Part shown: in pieces, positions 1 through 11,313 of the stretch
Numbering within the stretch: the first letter of the stretch is position 1
Layout of the letters: every line of letters begins with the position of its first letter
Assembly: GCA_029204225.1 (NCBI GenBank)
Contig: CM055093.1
Location: 1,162,117-1,226,116 of the forward strand
Length of the DNA stretch: 64,000 bases
Source of the DNA: Diphasiastrum complanatum
Taxonomy: Eukaryota; Streptophyta; Lycopodiopsida; Lycopodiales; Lycopodiaceae
Direction of reading: 5' to 3'
Position numbers and translations under genes: made by a program
The notes under the pieces: model-generated
Told to the model about the DNA's origin: nothing
The model's database searches: none
The model's input: only the letters and a program-made list of their open reading frames with translations

Positions 1-20
1 TCACTACAACTACCAAAGAG

Positions 21-327
21 GTGCTTTGGATCAAGAGGTTATTAATGGAGCTAAAGTGCATCAAGGAAGATGATCTACCAATGATCAAGTGTGATAACAT
101 CTCGGCCCAAGCTCTTGCCAATAATCCCATATTTCATGCAAGAAGCAAGCACATAGAAGTGGCACACTGTGAGAGAAAAGCTTATTGGAGGAGAAATCTA
201 TATGGAGCATGTCAACTCGTCCTCTTGTATTGCCGATCTACTCACCAAGCCTTTGAGCAAAAGTGCTTTCATCAAGCATAGATCTAATCTTGGAGTTATA
301 TCAAGATCAATGCTTAAATCTTCATAG
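21..327 (+). mobile_element. Copia RNase H C-terminus, broken
   Basis: This is the end of a Ty1/copia polyprotein, the RNase H domain that removes RNA from the RNA-DNA hybrid during reverse transcription. Visible motifs are the D-N-I-S-A-Q-A-L-A-N-N-P run followed by FHARSKHIEVAH, both standard near the Copia C-terminus. The frame shifts near position 170. The reading then continues in another frame with V-R-E-K, I-A-D-L-L-T-K-P-L and S-N-L-G-V to a stop at 325-327. The 5' part of the element lies outside the window. It is a dead copy. The same lineage appears at the right edge of the window on the minus strand. Confidence 0.85.
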
Positions 328-345
328 ATAATTTCTTAGGAGGAG

Positions 346-1104
346 TGTAAAGAATTGAAAAAGATTATCTATGTTAGATATAGGGGTCTTATGTTTTTTA
401 TATCATGCATCTAGGTGTAGGATGTTGATAGGAACAAATTTGGCATAGATGGCAAATTATGCATTTCCACTTGTAATGCCATTATTGAGCCAAAATAGAG
501 TAAGAGGCTAAACTCGTGCCATTTAGAGTGTAGACAAGTGTAATGCTTTTGTTTGATGAATTCTAAGTGGTCTAATAGGATTTAGAGGTGGAACCATGTG
601 AGGTCCAATAGGAATTTGAGGTTTGCTTGAAAATAGTCCAATAGAATTAAGAGGTGCATGGATCAATGGTTCATTAGGATTAAGAGGTGGCAAAGTGTGG
701 TCCAATCATAGTTAAGCATAGTGGTAGCTTGTGGATCTACTAGTATCATTGTACTCCTCATTTTGGATCTAATTAATTTGGAGATTGTGTGGATTTTGAA
801 TGTTATTGGATTTCTAGCTTTCTCTCTCTACCCGTGAGCTCATGATGATTTTCTCTCTCTACTCGAGGAGAGCAGCTTGTTTTTACTTAGAATAATTTTT
901 TAATACTTCCCACACGTGTGAGAGAGAGTTGGAAGTGATTGAATGCATGTAGTAGTGTGTTTTTGCCATAGAATCAAAGATAGATCTTGAATCTCAATCT
1001 AGTCTTGATCTTGGTGCATCTACACACTTAGGAGATCACAAGTACATGTTTTGGACACTCCACACGTGTGAAATCTACATTTCCTTTATACATCAACTCC
1101 AACA
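346..1104 (+). repeat. 3' LTR of the left-edge Copia element
   Basis: A purine tract (TTAGGAGGAG) directly after the RNase H stop leads into TGTAAAGAATTG, and the sequence runs to CTCCAACA at about 1104. This TG...CA span of about 760 bp is the probable 3' LTR. It contains two CACACGTGTG palindromes, at 911-920 and 1061-1070. There is no second LTR in the window, so the limits are inferred from the purine tract and terminal dinucleotides only. Confidence 0.5.
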
Positions 1105-2870
1105 TATTCCATACTTATTTAGTAGTCTTAGCATCTTGTACCTAAGTTATTGGTGTCTTTCTTAATATCAAATATATGGCTACAAAATCTTTTTCTTGTT
1201 GACTTGATATGCTCTTAAGGACTCCATATTTATGGTTCTCAACTGGCCTGATGTGTATTCCTAGTGGTAGTCACCACCACCCACAAGAATTTCTTTTCTA
1301 CAACCATATTCATCTATTACTTTGAATATCCATACATGATCCTTCTTAATTCTCTACAATTCAAGTTTAAGATGGTTTTTACAATCTCTTGACCATCCTT
1401 AAATTCTCTCCTCACTCACATCTTTCTAGGACTCTTGTCTAATCAATAATGAATATGATCCAATATAGCCATTGGTGACCCTAAATGAATAATATGGTCT
1501 TCATATAGGCTTAGATTGATAACAACAAAATATTGTTCCAAAAGCAAGAGCATATCAACTCATTATAACTCGAAAAAAGAGTCCAATCTCAAAAGCGTCA
1601 AGAAGGAAAAAAGTGCAATCCTGACATTACTAATCACATTCCCATTGAAATGTGAAGTAGTTACAAGTCTCCTCTCATTTTGGACTCGAAGATTTTGATT
1701 ATTAAGTTGATGCTTTGAATTCCATAGGTGGGCTTTTGTATGTGCGCGATGGAGCCAATACACATTATGTAGCAGGAGTTTCCTTCTTGTCAGTTGTCTA
1801 TGCAGATTATCTTCGAGCAGCCAAAAAAACACATACATGCAAAAGAACTTCCTTCTCACATTCAAAACTACTCCAATTTGTATCAAGTTAGGTGAAGTGT
1901 TTGTTACAATTTTCTTCAAAAAGACTAGAATCAATCAAGGAAACTAATCCAAAATCTCGCTATTTTAAGAAGAGAAGCATATGTATATCATGATGTTGTA
2001 GAGAGCACATCCACAACTAACACTTGAACAAATTGCAGGTGAATTACATACTTGGAAAAAATCCTAAAAAACGTCTTACATGGTTGGATATGGTAATAGA
2101 TATCCATTGCAGCCACATCACAGAGGTGTTTCCATTGTATCTATCCATGTGAACAAGTCACATGTAAAATATAAAGAAGGATTTAGTATGTGGTTTAGTC
2201 GAGACTCTCCCAATCCCAACATCCTCATTGGAGCCATTGTAGGTGGGCCTACAATAAATGACCAATTCACAGATGAACGAAATAAATCATCAGAGTTGGA
2301 GCCTACAACTTATATTAATGCTCCATTTTGTAGCGTCCTTGCAAGATTGATTGTAGAACATAAATCCCATTCTTGTCAATAAGAGGAGTGAAGTACCATT
2401 TATTATGTATAGCACACTATAACAATATTGTTCCAAGATATTGTGTAGTTCTTTAAAAAATCACAAAGCATTGTTTAATCTAATTTTTTCCATTGTTGGT
2501 GGATAGAAGCATGAAAGCAATTTGATACAATTATGTTTCAATTTTGTCAAAATTTGAAATCAAATTGTAGAAGTGCAAGTTAGTATAACTATTTTGTGGA
2601 TAAAATGATCATGTACCATACTTTAGGATAGTCTTGATGTCTACAATTCAAGATTTTAGTTTTTTTACAAGTAGTGCAATATTCGATTTACACTAATTAA
2701 CATATAACATTTTCACCCTTTCTGTGGAAAACCACATAGCAATCAAGAACAAGAGATTGTATTTGACCTGAGCATGAATGGAAAAGTGTACAAATAAATA
2801 GAGGCAAGAATTACAGAAAGGAAAGAGAAGGTTTTTATAATGTCAACGATGATTAAAACATCTAAAGTGA
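1105..2870 (+). repeat. Segmental duplicate of the GH9 gene 3' region
   Basis: By eye, this stretch aligns with about 61375-63300, covering the last part of GH9 intron 6, exons 7 and 8, and several hundred bases of 3' flank. Shared landmarks include TATTGGTGTCT, the CACCACCCACAAGAAT run, GTGGATAGAAG and ACAAGAATTACAGAAAGGA. Exons 1-6 are not found here, so the copy is truncated at its 5' side, next to the Copia LTR. Confidence 0.75.
1728..2382 (+). pseudogene. GH9 endoglucanase pseudogene (exons 7 and 8 only)
   Basis: This is a fragment of a glycosyl hydrolase family 9 endo-1,4-beta-glucanase. The exon 7 equivalent starts at 1728 and reads GLLYVRDGANTHYVAGVSF and VYADYLRAAKK. The exon 8 equivalent starts at 2039 with VNYILG and continues with the PHHRG histidine motif, NDQFTDER and SELEPTTYINAPF, which carry the C-terminal catalytic residues of the family. 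Two lesions kill it. About 4 bp are missing at the end of exon 7, creating a TAG and moving the donor site. One base is missing near 2072, which shifts the frame. The original stop is also mutated, so the frame runs to 2382. Exons 1-6 are absent. The intact paralogue is at 59287-62865. Confidence 0.85.
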
Positions 2871-2983
2871 AGATGGATATTTTCTAAAAGTGTTTATGTA
2901 GAAAAATAAGATTCAAACGAAGGTGACATCTAAGAAAAGACACTTGATTAGAAATTGATAAAACATATTGTAGAACTACCAAC

Positions 2984-3133
2984 CTGGAGTAAAAGGTGCT
3001 CATGCTTCTTTTGAGCATTACCCATCATGTCTATCTCCTGTAGAAAATAGTCAACTCCCTTCTCGTTCAGTACCACCAGCACTCTCTGAGTGTAGGGGGA
3101 TGGAGCAACTCCAATTACCTTGAATGTAGCCAT
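2984..3133 (-). pseudogene. Orphan exon 1 of a phi-type glutathione S-transferase
   Basis: The ATG at 3133 opens 50 codons ending in HEHLLLQ, followed at once by a GT donor. This is the size and phase expected for the first exon of phi-class GSTs. The N-terminal thioredoxin-like fold is recognisable: FKVIGVAPSPYTQRVLVVLN, with the Ser-x-x-Thr-x-Arg glutathione-site motif, then EKGVDYFLQEIDM. In the family this domain binds glutathione for conjugation to electrophiles in the cytosol. The expected exons 2 and 3 (cis-Pro region and C-terminal helical domain) were not found at lower coordinates, where the GH9 pseudogene and Copia end lie. It is therefore either a truncated gene or one with a very long intron leaving the window. 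The exon itself is undamaged. Confidence 0.7.
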
Positions 3134-3248
3134 TTGTTCTTACCCAGTCACTGAATCACACTTTATTGAACTAACTCAGATGTTGCAACCAACAAGAGCA
3201 AGTAGAGCAGCTGCCGATGGTACTTATTATTCTTCTTCTTTCTGTCGC

Positions 3249-3258
3249 TCTATATGTA
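3249..3258 (-). promoter_or_regulatory. Possible TATA box of the GST exon
   Basis: Read on the minus strand, CTACATATAGAG lies about 115 bp upstream of the GST ATG. This is a plausible TATA position for a short 5' leader. No other core promoter element is evident. Confidence 0.25.
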
Positions 3259-3494
3259 GTAGATGATCATCGATCGCCCTCGCCAGAAATAGTTGAATGA
3301 TTCCAAGAAAGATGGGGATGACCAAATAGTCAAATCAGCCTTCACATAAACTTTTAATTCACCTTGATCACGTCGCAACCATTAATGCCATTTATGGTAT
3401 ACTAATTCAATATTTATGGCATATGAATAATAAAATAAAATACAACAATTTGAATTGGCACTTGAAATGCCATGGGTGGACCGTGGGAGCCACT

Positions 3495-3722
3495 TAAAAG
3501 GAAGGGCAGTGGAGTCTTCCAAGACGTTGCTTAGATTTTTCATGTATGTATAAAAGGAAGGGCGGTGGAGTCTTCCAAGACGTTGCTTGCTTAGATATTT
3601 CATGTATGTATAAAAGGAAGGGCGGTGGAGTCTTCCAAGACGTCGCTTAGATTTTTCATGTATGTATAAAAGGAAGGGCGGTGGAGTCTTCCAAGACGTT
3701 GCTTTAATTTTTCATGCATGTA
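3495..3722 (+). repeat. Four-copy 56 bp tandem repeat containing TATAAAAGG
   Basis: Units start at about 3495, 3551, 3611 and 3667. They share TAAAAGGAAGGGCGGTGGAG, TCTTCCAAGACGT and a TTTCATGTATGTA tail. Unit 2 carries a 4 bp GCTT duplication. Copies 2-4 begin with a perfect TATAAAAGG box on the plus strand. The array lies 360 bp or more upstream of the divergent GST exon. Confidence 0.9.
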
Positions 3723-6298
3723 TCGTAATTTAGATAAATTCTAAGGTTAAAATGTTTCAATTTCTTAAACCTAGAATATCTATGTTGCATAAATGGATTT
3801 CGATGGAATAGTAGTTTGTATCACTCAGATTGGAAATATTTGAAGGAGAAGTCATGTTTGTAATAGAGTGAATCCTTTAGTGGAAGTACTTATTACTCAC
3901 TTTTCTTGGATTTGGATATTTTCATATATCATTTTTCCAGTTAACTTTTATTGAAATTTATAATTTCTTTAAAAGGACGGGTGAAGTGGTGGATAAAATC
4001 TATTTGGGAATCAGTGGATTGCATAGTTTTTGGAAAAGAACCAATTGTGGTATAGAAATGAGATTTTTCTGGAAGTAATTTCGGATAGATTCAAAGTAAG
4101 ATGCCTAATTGGAATTTTTCGAATAAGAGAAATTCTCTAGGGATTGTGTGGACAATTTGGAACTAGAACAGGTTTGATATTTGGATCATTATCTATAAGT
4201 AGTACAATAAAAGGTCAAAGGTTACTAATTCCATTTTGATTGGAATAGAAGTTTGATCAGAATTTAAGTCTGAGAGTTCTATATTGGGTCAACCTAAATC
4301 TTAGTTTAAGTACTAGAATCAATGAGGGGTTGATTAGTAGGAGAAATTATGTAATTAGAGATAAGTGGGATTGGAAAACTGTTGAGAGTGAATGTTATTC
4401 GTCTCAGAGATTTTTCGGATATGTTATTTACTCATGAGAGATAGAAAATATTTTGTAGTTGAGCTACAAGGTCTCAGTGAGATATGTGAGTAACATATGT
4501 GGATTCTGGAGGAATCTACCAGGTAAGAATTTGTTTATGTATTGGGTCATAGTGAGATTATTCTTATATGTGCATGATTAATCTTGTATGAATCTACTGT
4601 GTAATCCTAGTTACTAAGGTTATTTGGTGCACTTAACCTAGTCGGCAAACATAAGCATATGATCAAGTATTGTTTTGACAAATACTTGCAGAGTTAACAA
4701 ATATCTGTGTGGAAGATTTATGAGTTAACTAATAAATGATTTGGATGTGGATCTAAATGTGGTGTTATACTAGTATAATTGAATTCTTCACCTAGACATT
4801 TGAGATTTTTGAATCATTGGCAATTAACTTGAGTAGTTGATTACTCCAGAGTGAAGTTAATTGGTAAAACGATCAGTGTGACGTGGATTCACCAGAAACT
4901 GATGGTTTTGATTTATATTGCTTGTAAGACGCATGATTAGAGAATCATTTGAGTTCATCAGTTAAAATTATGTGCAATGGATATACAATATTCTTGGGAT
5001 AGAGTATTCCTTAGCTAAGGAAGGGACTCAGCTCATTAGTGATTGTGTTTCAGAGAGCTCGATTGGATAATGAATCATAATGACTCCAAGAATAATAACT
5101 GAATTGATTTTCAGCAGGGCTTTGGGTATCTAGATTTGATTCTAGATTGTAATCTAAAGTTTTTGTAGTTGAAGATGATTGTCATTTGGTATGCTTTCTG
5201 TCTTTAATTACCAGTGGTTTATAGAACTTGAATTCATGTATTTCAGTTAAAGAATCATGATTTGAGAGTATTCCTAAAATCCAATATTTTCCTGTTGGAA
5301 AAATTTTTGGAATGATTCTTACTTGTGGAACATATACTCCAGTATCCTATAAATGATTGAGTATGATTTTGATTCTAGAAAATTATGATTGACGAATCAT
5401 ACAAATCTAAATATTTATGATTGACGAATCATAAATAGATACTTAGTTATTGTCAGAGGATTATAAGGAATGGTGATGATTCTTAAGTGTGATAATTAAT
5501 TCTTGATCTATTAATTGAGTAATAATTCAGATCAGTGTTTTGAATCTCTTTACTCCAATATCTTATTGAGAACATATGGATCTCAAAAATATTCTCACAA
5601 GATAAGTTATCTTATTTGTGGAGAATTAATTAGTCTAGTGGATGCTATTCTACTATAGTTTATGGTCTGCAGATGCTTGAGTACAGTTCTTCATCTGATT
5701 GGATCTCCAGTTATCATAGGAGACAGACAAGTCTATTAAGATGAATGAATGTTATTTTTTGCTATTTGGTGCTAGAAACAGAAGCATTTAACTCAAAAGA
5801 GTATTTGGGATACTCAGAGTTGAGTTTTAATCATTCTATATCTTAAAGATTCTCCTAGAGATTTTAATTGAATGAAAATTCAAATCTTAGAATTTGGATT
5901 CTAAGGATATTTGTACTTATAAGCTTATGAATTATCTGTCAAAGTTGTGAATAATTTCAGACTGTAATTATAAATATTTTATTATCTCTTTACCTTTAAT
6001 ATCCCAAGTTAGGTTATTTCATCCAGTGTTTCATGTAAATGCTTTACATGAAAGTGATGTTACTAACTTGTGGTGAATATAACCTAGATGGGAAATTTAT
6101 CGCTTAGTGTACTTTTTCAAACCTGAGGTGTACTCCAGTACAGAGATTATTACTTGAAAAATAGGATTATCTCTGAGTACTTGTTTGATGTGAAAGTTAG
6201 ACTAAGGATAATGATTTTCTAGGTTGATATTTAAAGTTAAAAGAACTGTTCATGTTATTCTTTCCTGTTTAGAGAGCTTCTAAGGATAGAAGCAATTT
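3723..6298 (+). mobile_element. Degraded Ty3/gypsy interior
   Basis: No open frame of useful length remains in these 2.6 kb. Near 6006-6065 a short plus-strand reading, RLFHPVFHVNALHESDV, resembles the chromovirus integrase tail (HPVFHVS motif). The following purine tract and LTR start support a plus-strand gypsy element whose coding capacity has decayed. The rest of the stretch is AT-rich and unrecognisable, with a duplicated small palindrome near 5384-5435. Confidence 0.5.
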
Positions 6299-6311
6299 AA
6301 GGAGGGAAGAA
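6299..6311 (+). promoter_or_regulatory. Polypurine tract of the old gypsy element
   Basis: AAGGAGGGAAGAA stands directly before TGTTATGTCC, the probable start of a 3' LTR. Polypurine tracts prime plus-strand DNA synthesis and sit at exactly this place in LTR elements. Confidence 0.6.
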
Positions 6312-6796
6312 TGTTATGTCCATGACCAATAAGTAGGATTCAATATACTCCTAGTCTTGGATTCATGGTACTCCAGTGAATCAAGCTGTTAGTTATGCCA
6401 CGTCATGTTGGATGTGACCCGGAAGTAACTAATATCCTTGTGAGGCCCAGAACACACTAGATGGAGATTAGACAAGGTTTGGGACAGCCAAGGCATGTGT
6501 AGAATTATTAATAGCAATTCTAGGAATAGAGGATCTATGCATAGAGATTCTATTATGGATAAATCTATGTATAGGAGAGTTAGGGCCTTGCATGTCTATG
6601 TGCACAGGTGGCTCATGGCTCTATAAGAAGAGGCCAAACTTGCCCTACTCCTCATTGTGATCATTGATCCATTGCCAGGGTTTCACTCTATCTTCATGCT
6701 TGTTATTCCTTGGCTTGGGGGTGAAGCTTCTAGAGTTAATTGGTTGCTTCTACTGGGTTGGGTGGTTGCTCCATAGTGCGTTTTCCATTGTGTATT
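6312..6796 (+). repeat. 3' LTR of the old gypsy element, first part (interrupted)
   Basis: The LTR starts with TGTTATGTCC at 6312. It has a TATA-like CTATAAGAAG near 6621, followed by a transcript-leader-like stretch. At 6796 it is split by a younger gypsy element. The original sequence resumes after the target duplication at 15862 (GTCTTGTAAGCAGG). The true end of the split LTR could not be fixed. Confidence 0.55.
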
Positions 6797-7555
6797 TGTA
6801 GTGGGTTTCTTTCCTTGCCTAACCTGAATCCAAGATCTAGTCAATCTAGCGTCAAAGAGACGGAGTTAGTTGTCACGCGTAGGTTAGTTCCCATGAGAGT
6901 GATACTATAGTTCAGTTTTCAACATGAATGGAGGATCTACACTAACATCCATTAACACTAAGCATTAACACTACATCCATTAACCCTACTTCCATTAAAC
7001 CTAAATCCACAACAATGATAGAAACTTACTCTTCTCTCTCTCCTTTTCTCTCTTACAAAAAGCATAAGAAATAGCAATCCCAATAATGATCAAACCCCAC
7101 AATTAGCAAATACAAAGGAAACATGAGAAATGGAGGAAAAGAGAGGAAGAGCAAGGACATTCATCAATCCATTTCTAAAGAGAACCAATCTGCTTTTATT
7201 GAAATGAGAAAATGAACATCAGGAGAAACTCGAGTTGGTCCCTCTTTATAGTAGAAAGGAGGACCTTGGCCTCTGAATCCTATTGGTCCAGTCTTGCCTC
7301 TCTTTTTATTCAAATTTAAAAAAGTGTGGGAACCATCAAAATTGGAGGGAAACCCAACTTTATTCACTAACTTGACATTTAGGCCCTACGACATTAAAAG
7401 TCCCGCAAAAAGGCCTAAGTTCCTTTATTAACTTTTAACTAATCAATCAAATAACTATGTGATCATCGGGTTGGACTTACACACGCAGGGTGCCAAATCC
7501 CTCTCACTTATTAACTAGGGTTAGGGTTGCCTTGGGATTCGCAAACCCTCCAACA
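6797..7555 (-). repeat. 3' LTR of the nested gypsy element
   Basis: 759 bp, direct repeat of 15098-15856. On the minus strand it starts TGTTGGAGGG and ends CCCACTACA. It contains a 67-codon frame (7164-7367) that recurs in the other LTR; this is only a shadow of the repeat and not a gene. Confidence 0.95.
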
Positions 7556-7556
7556 G

Positions 7557-7572
7557 TATCCCCCACCAAAAC
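7557..7572 (-). promoter_or_regulatory. Polypurine tract of the nested gypsy element
   Basis: On the minus strand GTTTTGGTGGGGGATA lies just before the LTR start TGTTGG. This is the expected place for the plus-strand primer, which fixes the element's orientation. Confidence 0.6.
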
Positions 7573-7605
7573 TGGTGGCGGTCCCATGACACCTGCAATA
7601 TGCAG

Positions 7606-10444
7606 TTATTTGGGACTTTTATTGGCTTCGCGTCGAATCTTAATTAAATGATACTGCACCTTCTCCATAAAGTCGAGACAGGCAATATTGATATCCAAAT
7701 TGTGTGGCAGGAAACAATAGTGGGCTCCGACAATCCATTTGGAAGTTGTCCATGAGGTGAAGCGGAATTTCCAAGAGCCTCCCATCATAGCCGCATGAAA
7801 ATAGAGACAAGCAATCGGCAGCTGATCTTTGATTTGCTCTGAGGCCATCGGCTTATTTGGATCAAATGCTTGGGGAAGAAGGCAATCGTCCCATTTGGTT
7901 GCCACTGACGCCAACAGATCTAGATCTTTAGCAAACGTTGCCAATTGTCGCACCGTTGGATCTGGAGAGTGGACATACTCTCTCTGATATGCTTGTAAAG
8001 CACAGTGGAAGTCCACTAAAATGGTCCAGCTGTAAGGCTGATGGATGATTGGCCAATTCGGCATATGGATGGTGATTTTGTCCATAGCCAACCCCAAATC
8101 TTTCCATTTATTTCTTCGTGGCATTGGCACATAATAGGGATCTACCTGCAACTGGCAAGGGCTGGCGATGTGACTCCTAATGGATTCCGGAGTTTTCTCA
8201 AAAACCGTGATTCTCCATGCCGACTGCTCTCCCAGTGCAGGTATTTTGTCCAACTCTTTGTCGGCCTCGATCTCGGAGGTCTTAAATTTCAGAACCCATC
8301 CACCATGCGAGGACTCATACGGATGTTGCTTTAAGAAGGTCTGGATCTGGTCCTCGACGCTGATGGGCCTTCTGAATAGAGGTCTTGTCCTTGATGAGGA
8401 TGGACCCGCTTGTATTGCCAGTATGGTTGGCGGTTGATCTGCTATATCTGGAGCTCCCCCCTGGTCCATGCTCGAACCAATCCATGTATCCATTGGTACA
8501 GCTTCTTTGCGAAGGGGAGAATTGCGGCATGACTGGGACGGGGATTTGTGGTCCGGCTTCCAACACTTGAGCGGCTGTTTTCTCAAAGGTGGTGATGGTC
8601 TCTTTTGCCTTTGGCAACTCGGTTGAAGCTGCTTCTTTGAACCTATCAAAGCGGCCTTGGAATCCCTGAAGGGCCACTTTGTATGTCTCTACTTTTTTGA
8701 ATAAATACGCAATCTTCGTCGGTGTGACCGGATGATCGGATATTTGTGTTTTCATATAGACATCACGCTCAAGGGTGGTCACATCCAATTCACCTTGAAG
8801 CCGTGTGCCATCTTGTTCGGCCATCTGTAATTGCCCCTTCAGCAGCTGCACCTGTTGCTTGGCATCTTGCACTATCTTATCTACCTAATCCTATGCAGTT
8901 GTCAGGGCGTTTTGCAGGGAGCTGATGTAATTTTCCAAGTGATCTGCTTGTTGCTGGGCCAACTTCTTTTCGCTTTCAGCCTTATCTTCATGTTGTTTGG
9001 CTATCTTCAACTCTCGATCCAACTGGACAATTTTCTGGCTGATCAGAGTGTTTTCGGATTCTAGATCAGATATTCTCTGCTCCATTTATTTCTTCTTATC
9101 CAGCATAGACTGGATCACTTGCCCAAGGCTTGAAACCAACCCTAGAGCATCACCAGAATCGACGGTCGTGCTAGCGACAACAGCAGGAGGACCTGATGGT
9201 ACTGTCCTTGGTTGGCGTGGAATAGGTGCCACGGTCTCTTCTTTTTCAAAAATATCCTCCTCTTCAAACCCTTCAGGCACTATGGCATCAAACTGTTTTG
9301 GTGATTTTACAGTTGTGTCAGTCCAAAGTGTGGCTGGGCTACCTTGTGTGTGGGGTTGCTGGCTGGCATCTTCGACACCAATAGTAAATCATCGAACATA
9401 TCCATAAAGAACTGTGTGTTGGGTGAGGTGGCTTCGGTGTGTGGGGGTGAGGCGGCCTGGGTAGCTATGATGGGAATGGTAGGCCCAATGGTCATAGACT
9501 GTCCTTGTATGGGAGCAAAGGTGAGGGAAGCATCAGAGGCTAGGTTGATGGGAAGTTCAGTGTGAACCGCAGCAGGGGGTGGAAGAGCAGTTGACGAGGT
9601 ATGCCTAGTGCGACGTCGTCGCGGAAGGCGAGTCAGGAATTACGATCTCATTGCGTGGACGACGATGACTATAAGAGCTTGAGGCCTGATGGGATGATTC
9701 TGTCAGTGCTTCTTCGTAAACTGAAAACATAGAATCCAGGTGGAAGCCATGGATTCTGTTTTCTAAGTGAGAAGCGCCTAAGAGGGACAATAAAGAGCCA
9801 GCAGCAAACTGCTGCTTAGTATTGGCCTTAATAGCTCGCTTGAGCTCACCGAAAACAGTCTTGAACCAATTATATGGTTCAAGAGGGGCTTTGGCCAACT
9901 TAGTGTGGGATTCCACTATCCTGTGAAGGATTTGAGATGTGATGCGGTCTTTTTTGAGGTTGCTAACCATCAAGAAATTATTCAATAGCTGGGCAACTAC
10001 GTGGATGGAATGCTCAGTGATGGCTTTCAAAAGATAGCCATCATTGGTCCAGTGCAGGTCGTTGGTGAGGTCAATAAATGGCTTGATGACCTATTTGGCG
10101 TGCTTGTGATTGGGTGAGGCCTACGTACTAGATGATATTCCTATAGCTGCAAGTGTGGCCTCACTGACACGCACTTTGTGTGTGGCTCTCTAGAAAGTGA
10201 TATAGAATTTGGATTTCTCTTCCTTCCACGTACTGAAGACAAGAGTGATGAAATCCATATTGATGCGACTCGAAAAGGCTCTCTCATGAATACTCATTGT
10301 AATGAGCAGAGGCTCCGCAAGGGTCATCCACTGAGTGACCATGCCTGTGTTAGGAAGAATCATGATGTCCGTTGTAGATGGGACATCACGATGGATAGTA
10401 TAGTGCGGAGACTGGGAAGTATCGATAGAAGACATAATGATCAA
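7606..10444 (-). pseudogene. Large extra 3' ORF of the gypsy element, unknown function
   Basis: Downstream of integrase lies about 2.8 kb of coding-like DNA that can be read, with a few stops and frameshifts, as one protein of roughly 900 residues. It starts MSSIDTSQSPHYTIHRDV at 10444. A basic, helical section follows (near 10030-9605), then a Ser/Pro/Thr-rich linker, then a coiled coil near 9085-8600 (heptad-like runs such as SDLESENTLISQKIVQLDRE). It ends in a 240-residue globular-looking C-terminus (8350-7606; motifs HGGWVLKF, WDDCLLPQAF, GGSWKFRFTSW). A frameshift lies near 8455. Position after integrase matches where Athila-type elements carry an envelope-like ORF, but no signal peptide or membrane segment was seen. 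A second copy of its N-terminus is at 18616. No known family was recognised. Confidence 0.6.
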
Positions 10445-10669
10445 AAAGGAATTATAAACGTGTGAAAGTGTATCAGAAGGAAATGCAGGAAATTTGGAAG
10501 GCTTTGGTCACAAGAAAAATTCGCAAGAGATTCGCTAGCACAAGTGAGGAATGAATCGAATTCAGCCAACTTATAGGTGAATTTGGTGGGTCCATTACAC
10601 TGAATAGTGGTTTGGCTGATCAGTTTTGAACAAAAATTTGCAGGCATGTGCAATACTATAAAAATAGGC

Positions 10670-11030
10670 TATAAAAATCTTGATGAAGGTTTCTAGGGAT
10701 CTGAACCTATCAGGCGAACATTTTCCAGGGCTGGCGAAGGATGAACCTTTGCCCAGGAGGGTCCTTTCCCCAGGTACTGTCATAAATGCATTTTTTCACA
10801 ATCTAAACCTATGGACAACCTAATTTTGACATTTTAAGATCATCTAGCAGGTCGGCGAAGGTTCATAATGAGGTTATAATGCTCGACGAAGGTTCCCAAA
10901 ATGGCATATCACTGAACATTCGCATGTCTCAAAAATTGGATTTTCTCTTGTCAGGAACCTTCGCCCATCTCAATTTAGATAAATCAAGGGTGAATGTACA
11001 GTCTGAGAGCTCAGCGAAGGTTTCTGATAC
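10670..11030 (-). repeat. Integrase-to-ORF spacer with dispersed CGAAGGTT motifs
   Basis: Non-coding spacer of about 870 bp (10445-11313). Within it the short motif GGCGAAGG, GGCGAAGGTTC, GACGAAGGTTCC and AGCGAAGGTTTC, plus the reverse GAACCTTCGCCC, recurs at irregular spacing. The other spacer of this element and the related copies at 17803-18615 and 30540-30790 show it too. Confidence 0.7.
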
Positions 11031-11313
11031 TGTATTGGCCAAATCTATCCAAATCAATGATTTTCTAAGTCGTTGTCCATCAAAAATACTGTACTTCCTT
11101 TTTCTTATGCTGATGACTTCTTGACTTTTGCTCATCAGTCTTTCCTTATTTTTTGTTTTTCTTTTTGTTTGTTTTTTTTTTTCAACTGTCTTTTTCCAAA
11201 AAACTCGGCAAATTAAATACTGAAAACAAAAAATTAAAAAACAAATAAAATTAAAAAATATATTGAGGTCAGGTTTGCTGAACTGGCGGAGCAGGCTGCC
11301 AAAACTTGCGTAA

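Noticed and set aside
3495-3722. 56 bp tandem units considered as a CRISPR-like or enhancer array
   Set aside because: Units are contiguous without spacers, in plant-type DNA; a plain tandem duplication explains them. A promoter role for the TATAAAAGG copies has no gene to serve on that strand.
7164-7367. 67-codon minus-strand frame repeated almost unchanged at 15465-15707
   Set aside because: Both lie inside the 759 bp LTRs. Identity reflects the LTR repeat and not a conserved gene.
8831-9565. Plus-strand frames opposite the extra gypsy ORF
   Set aside because: They are shadows of the minus-strand coding DNA, with no motif of their own.
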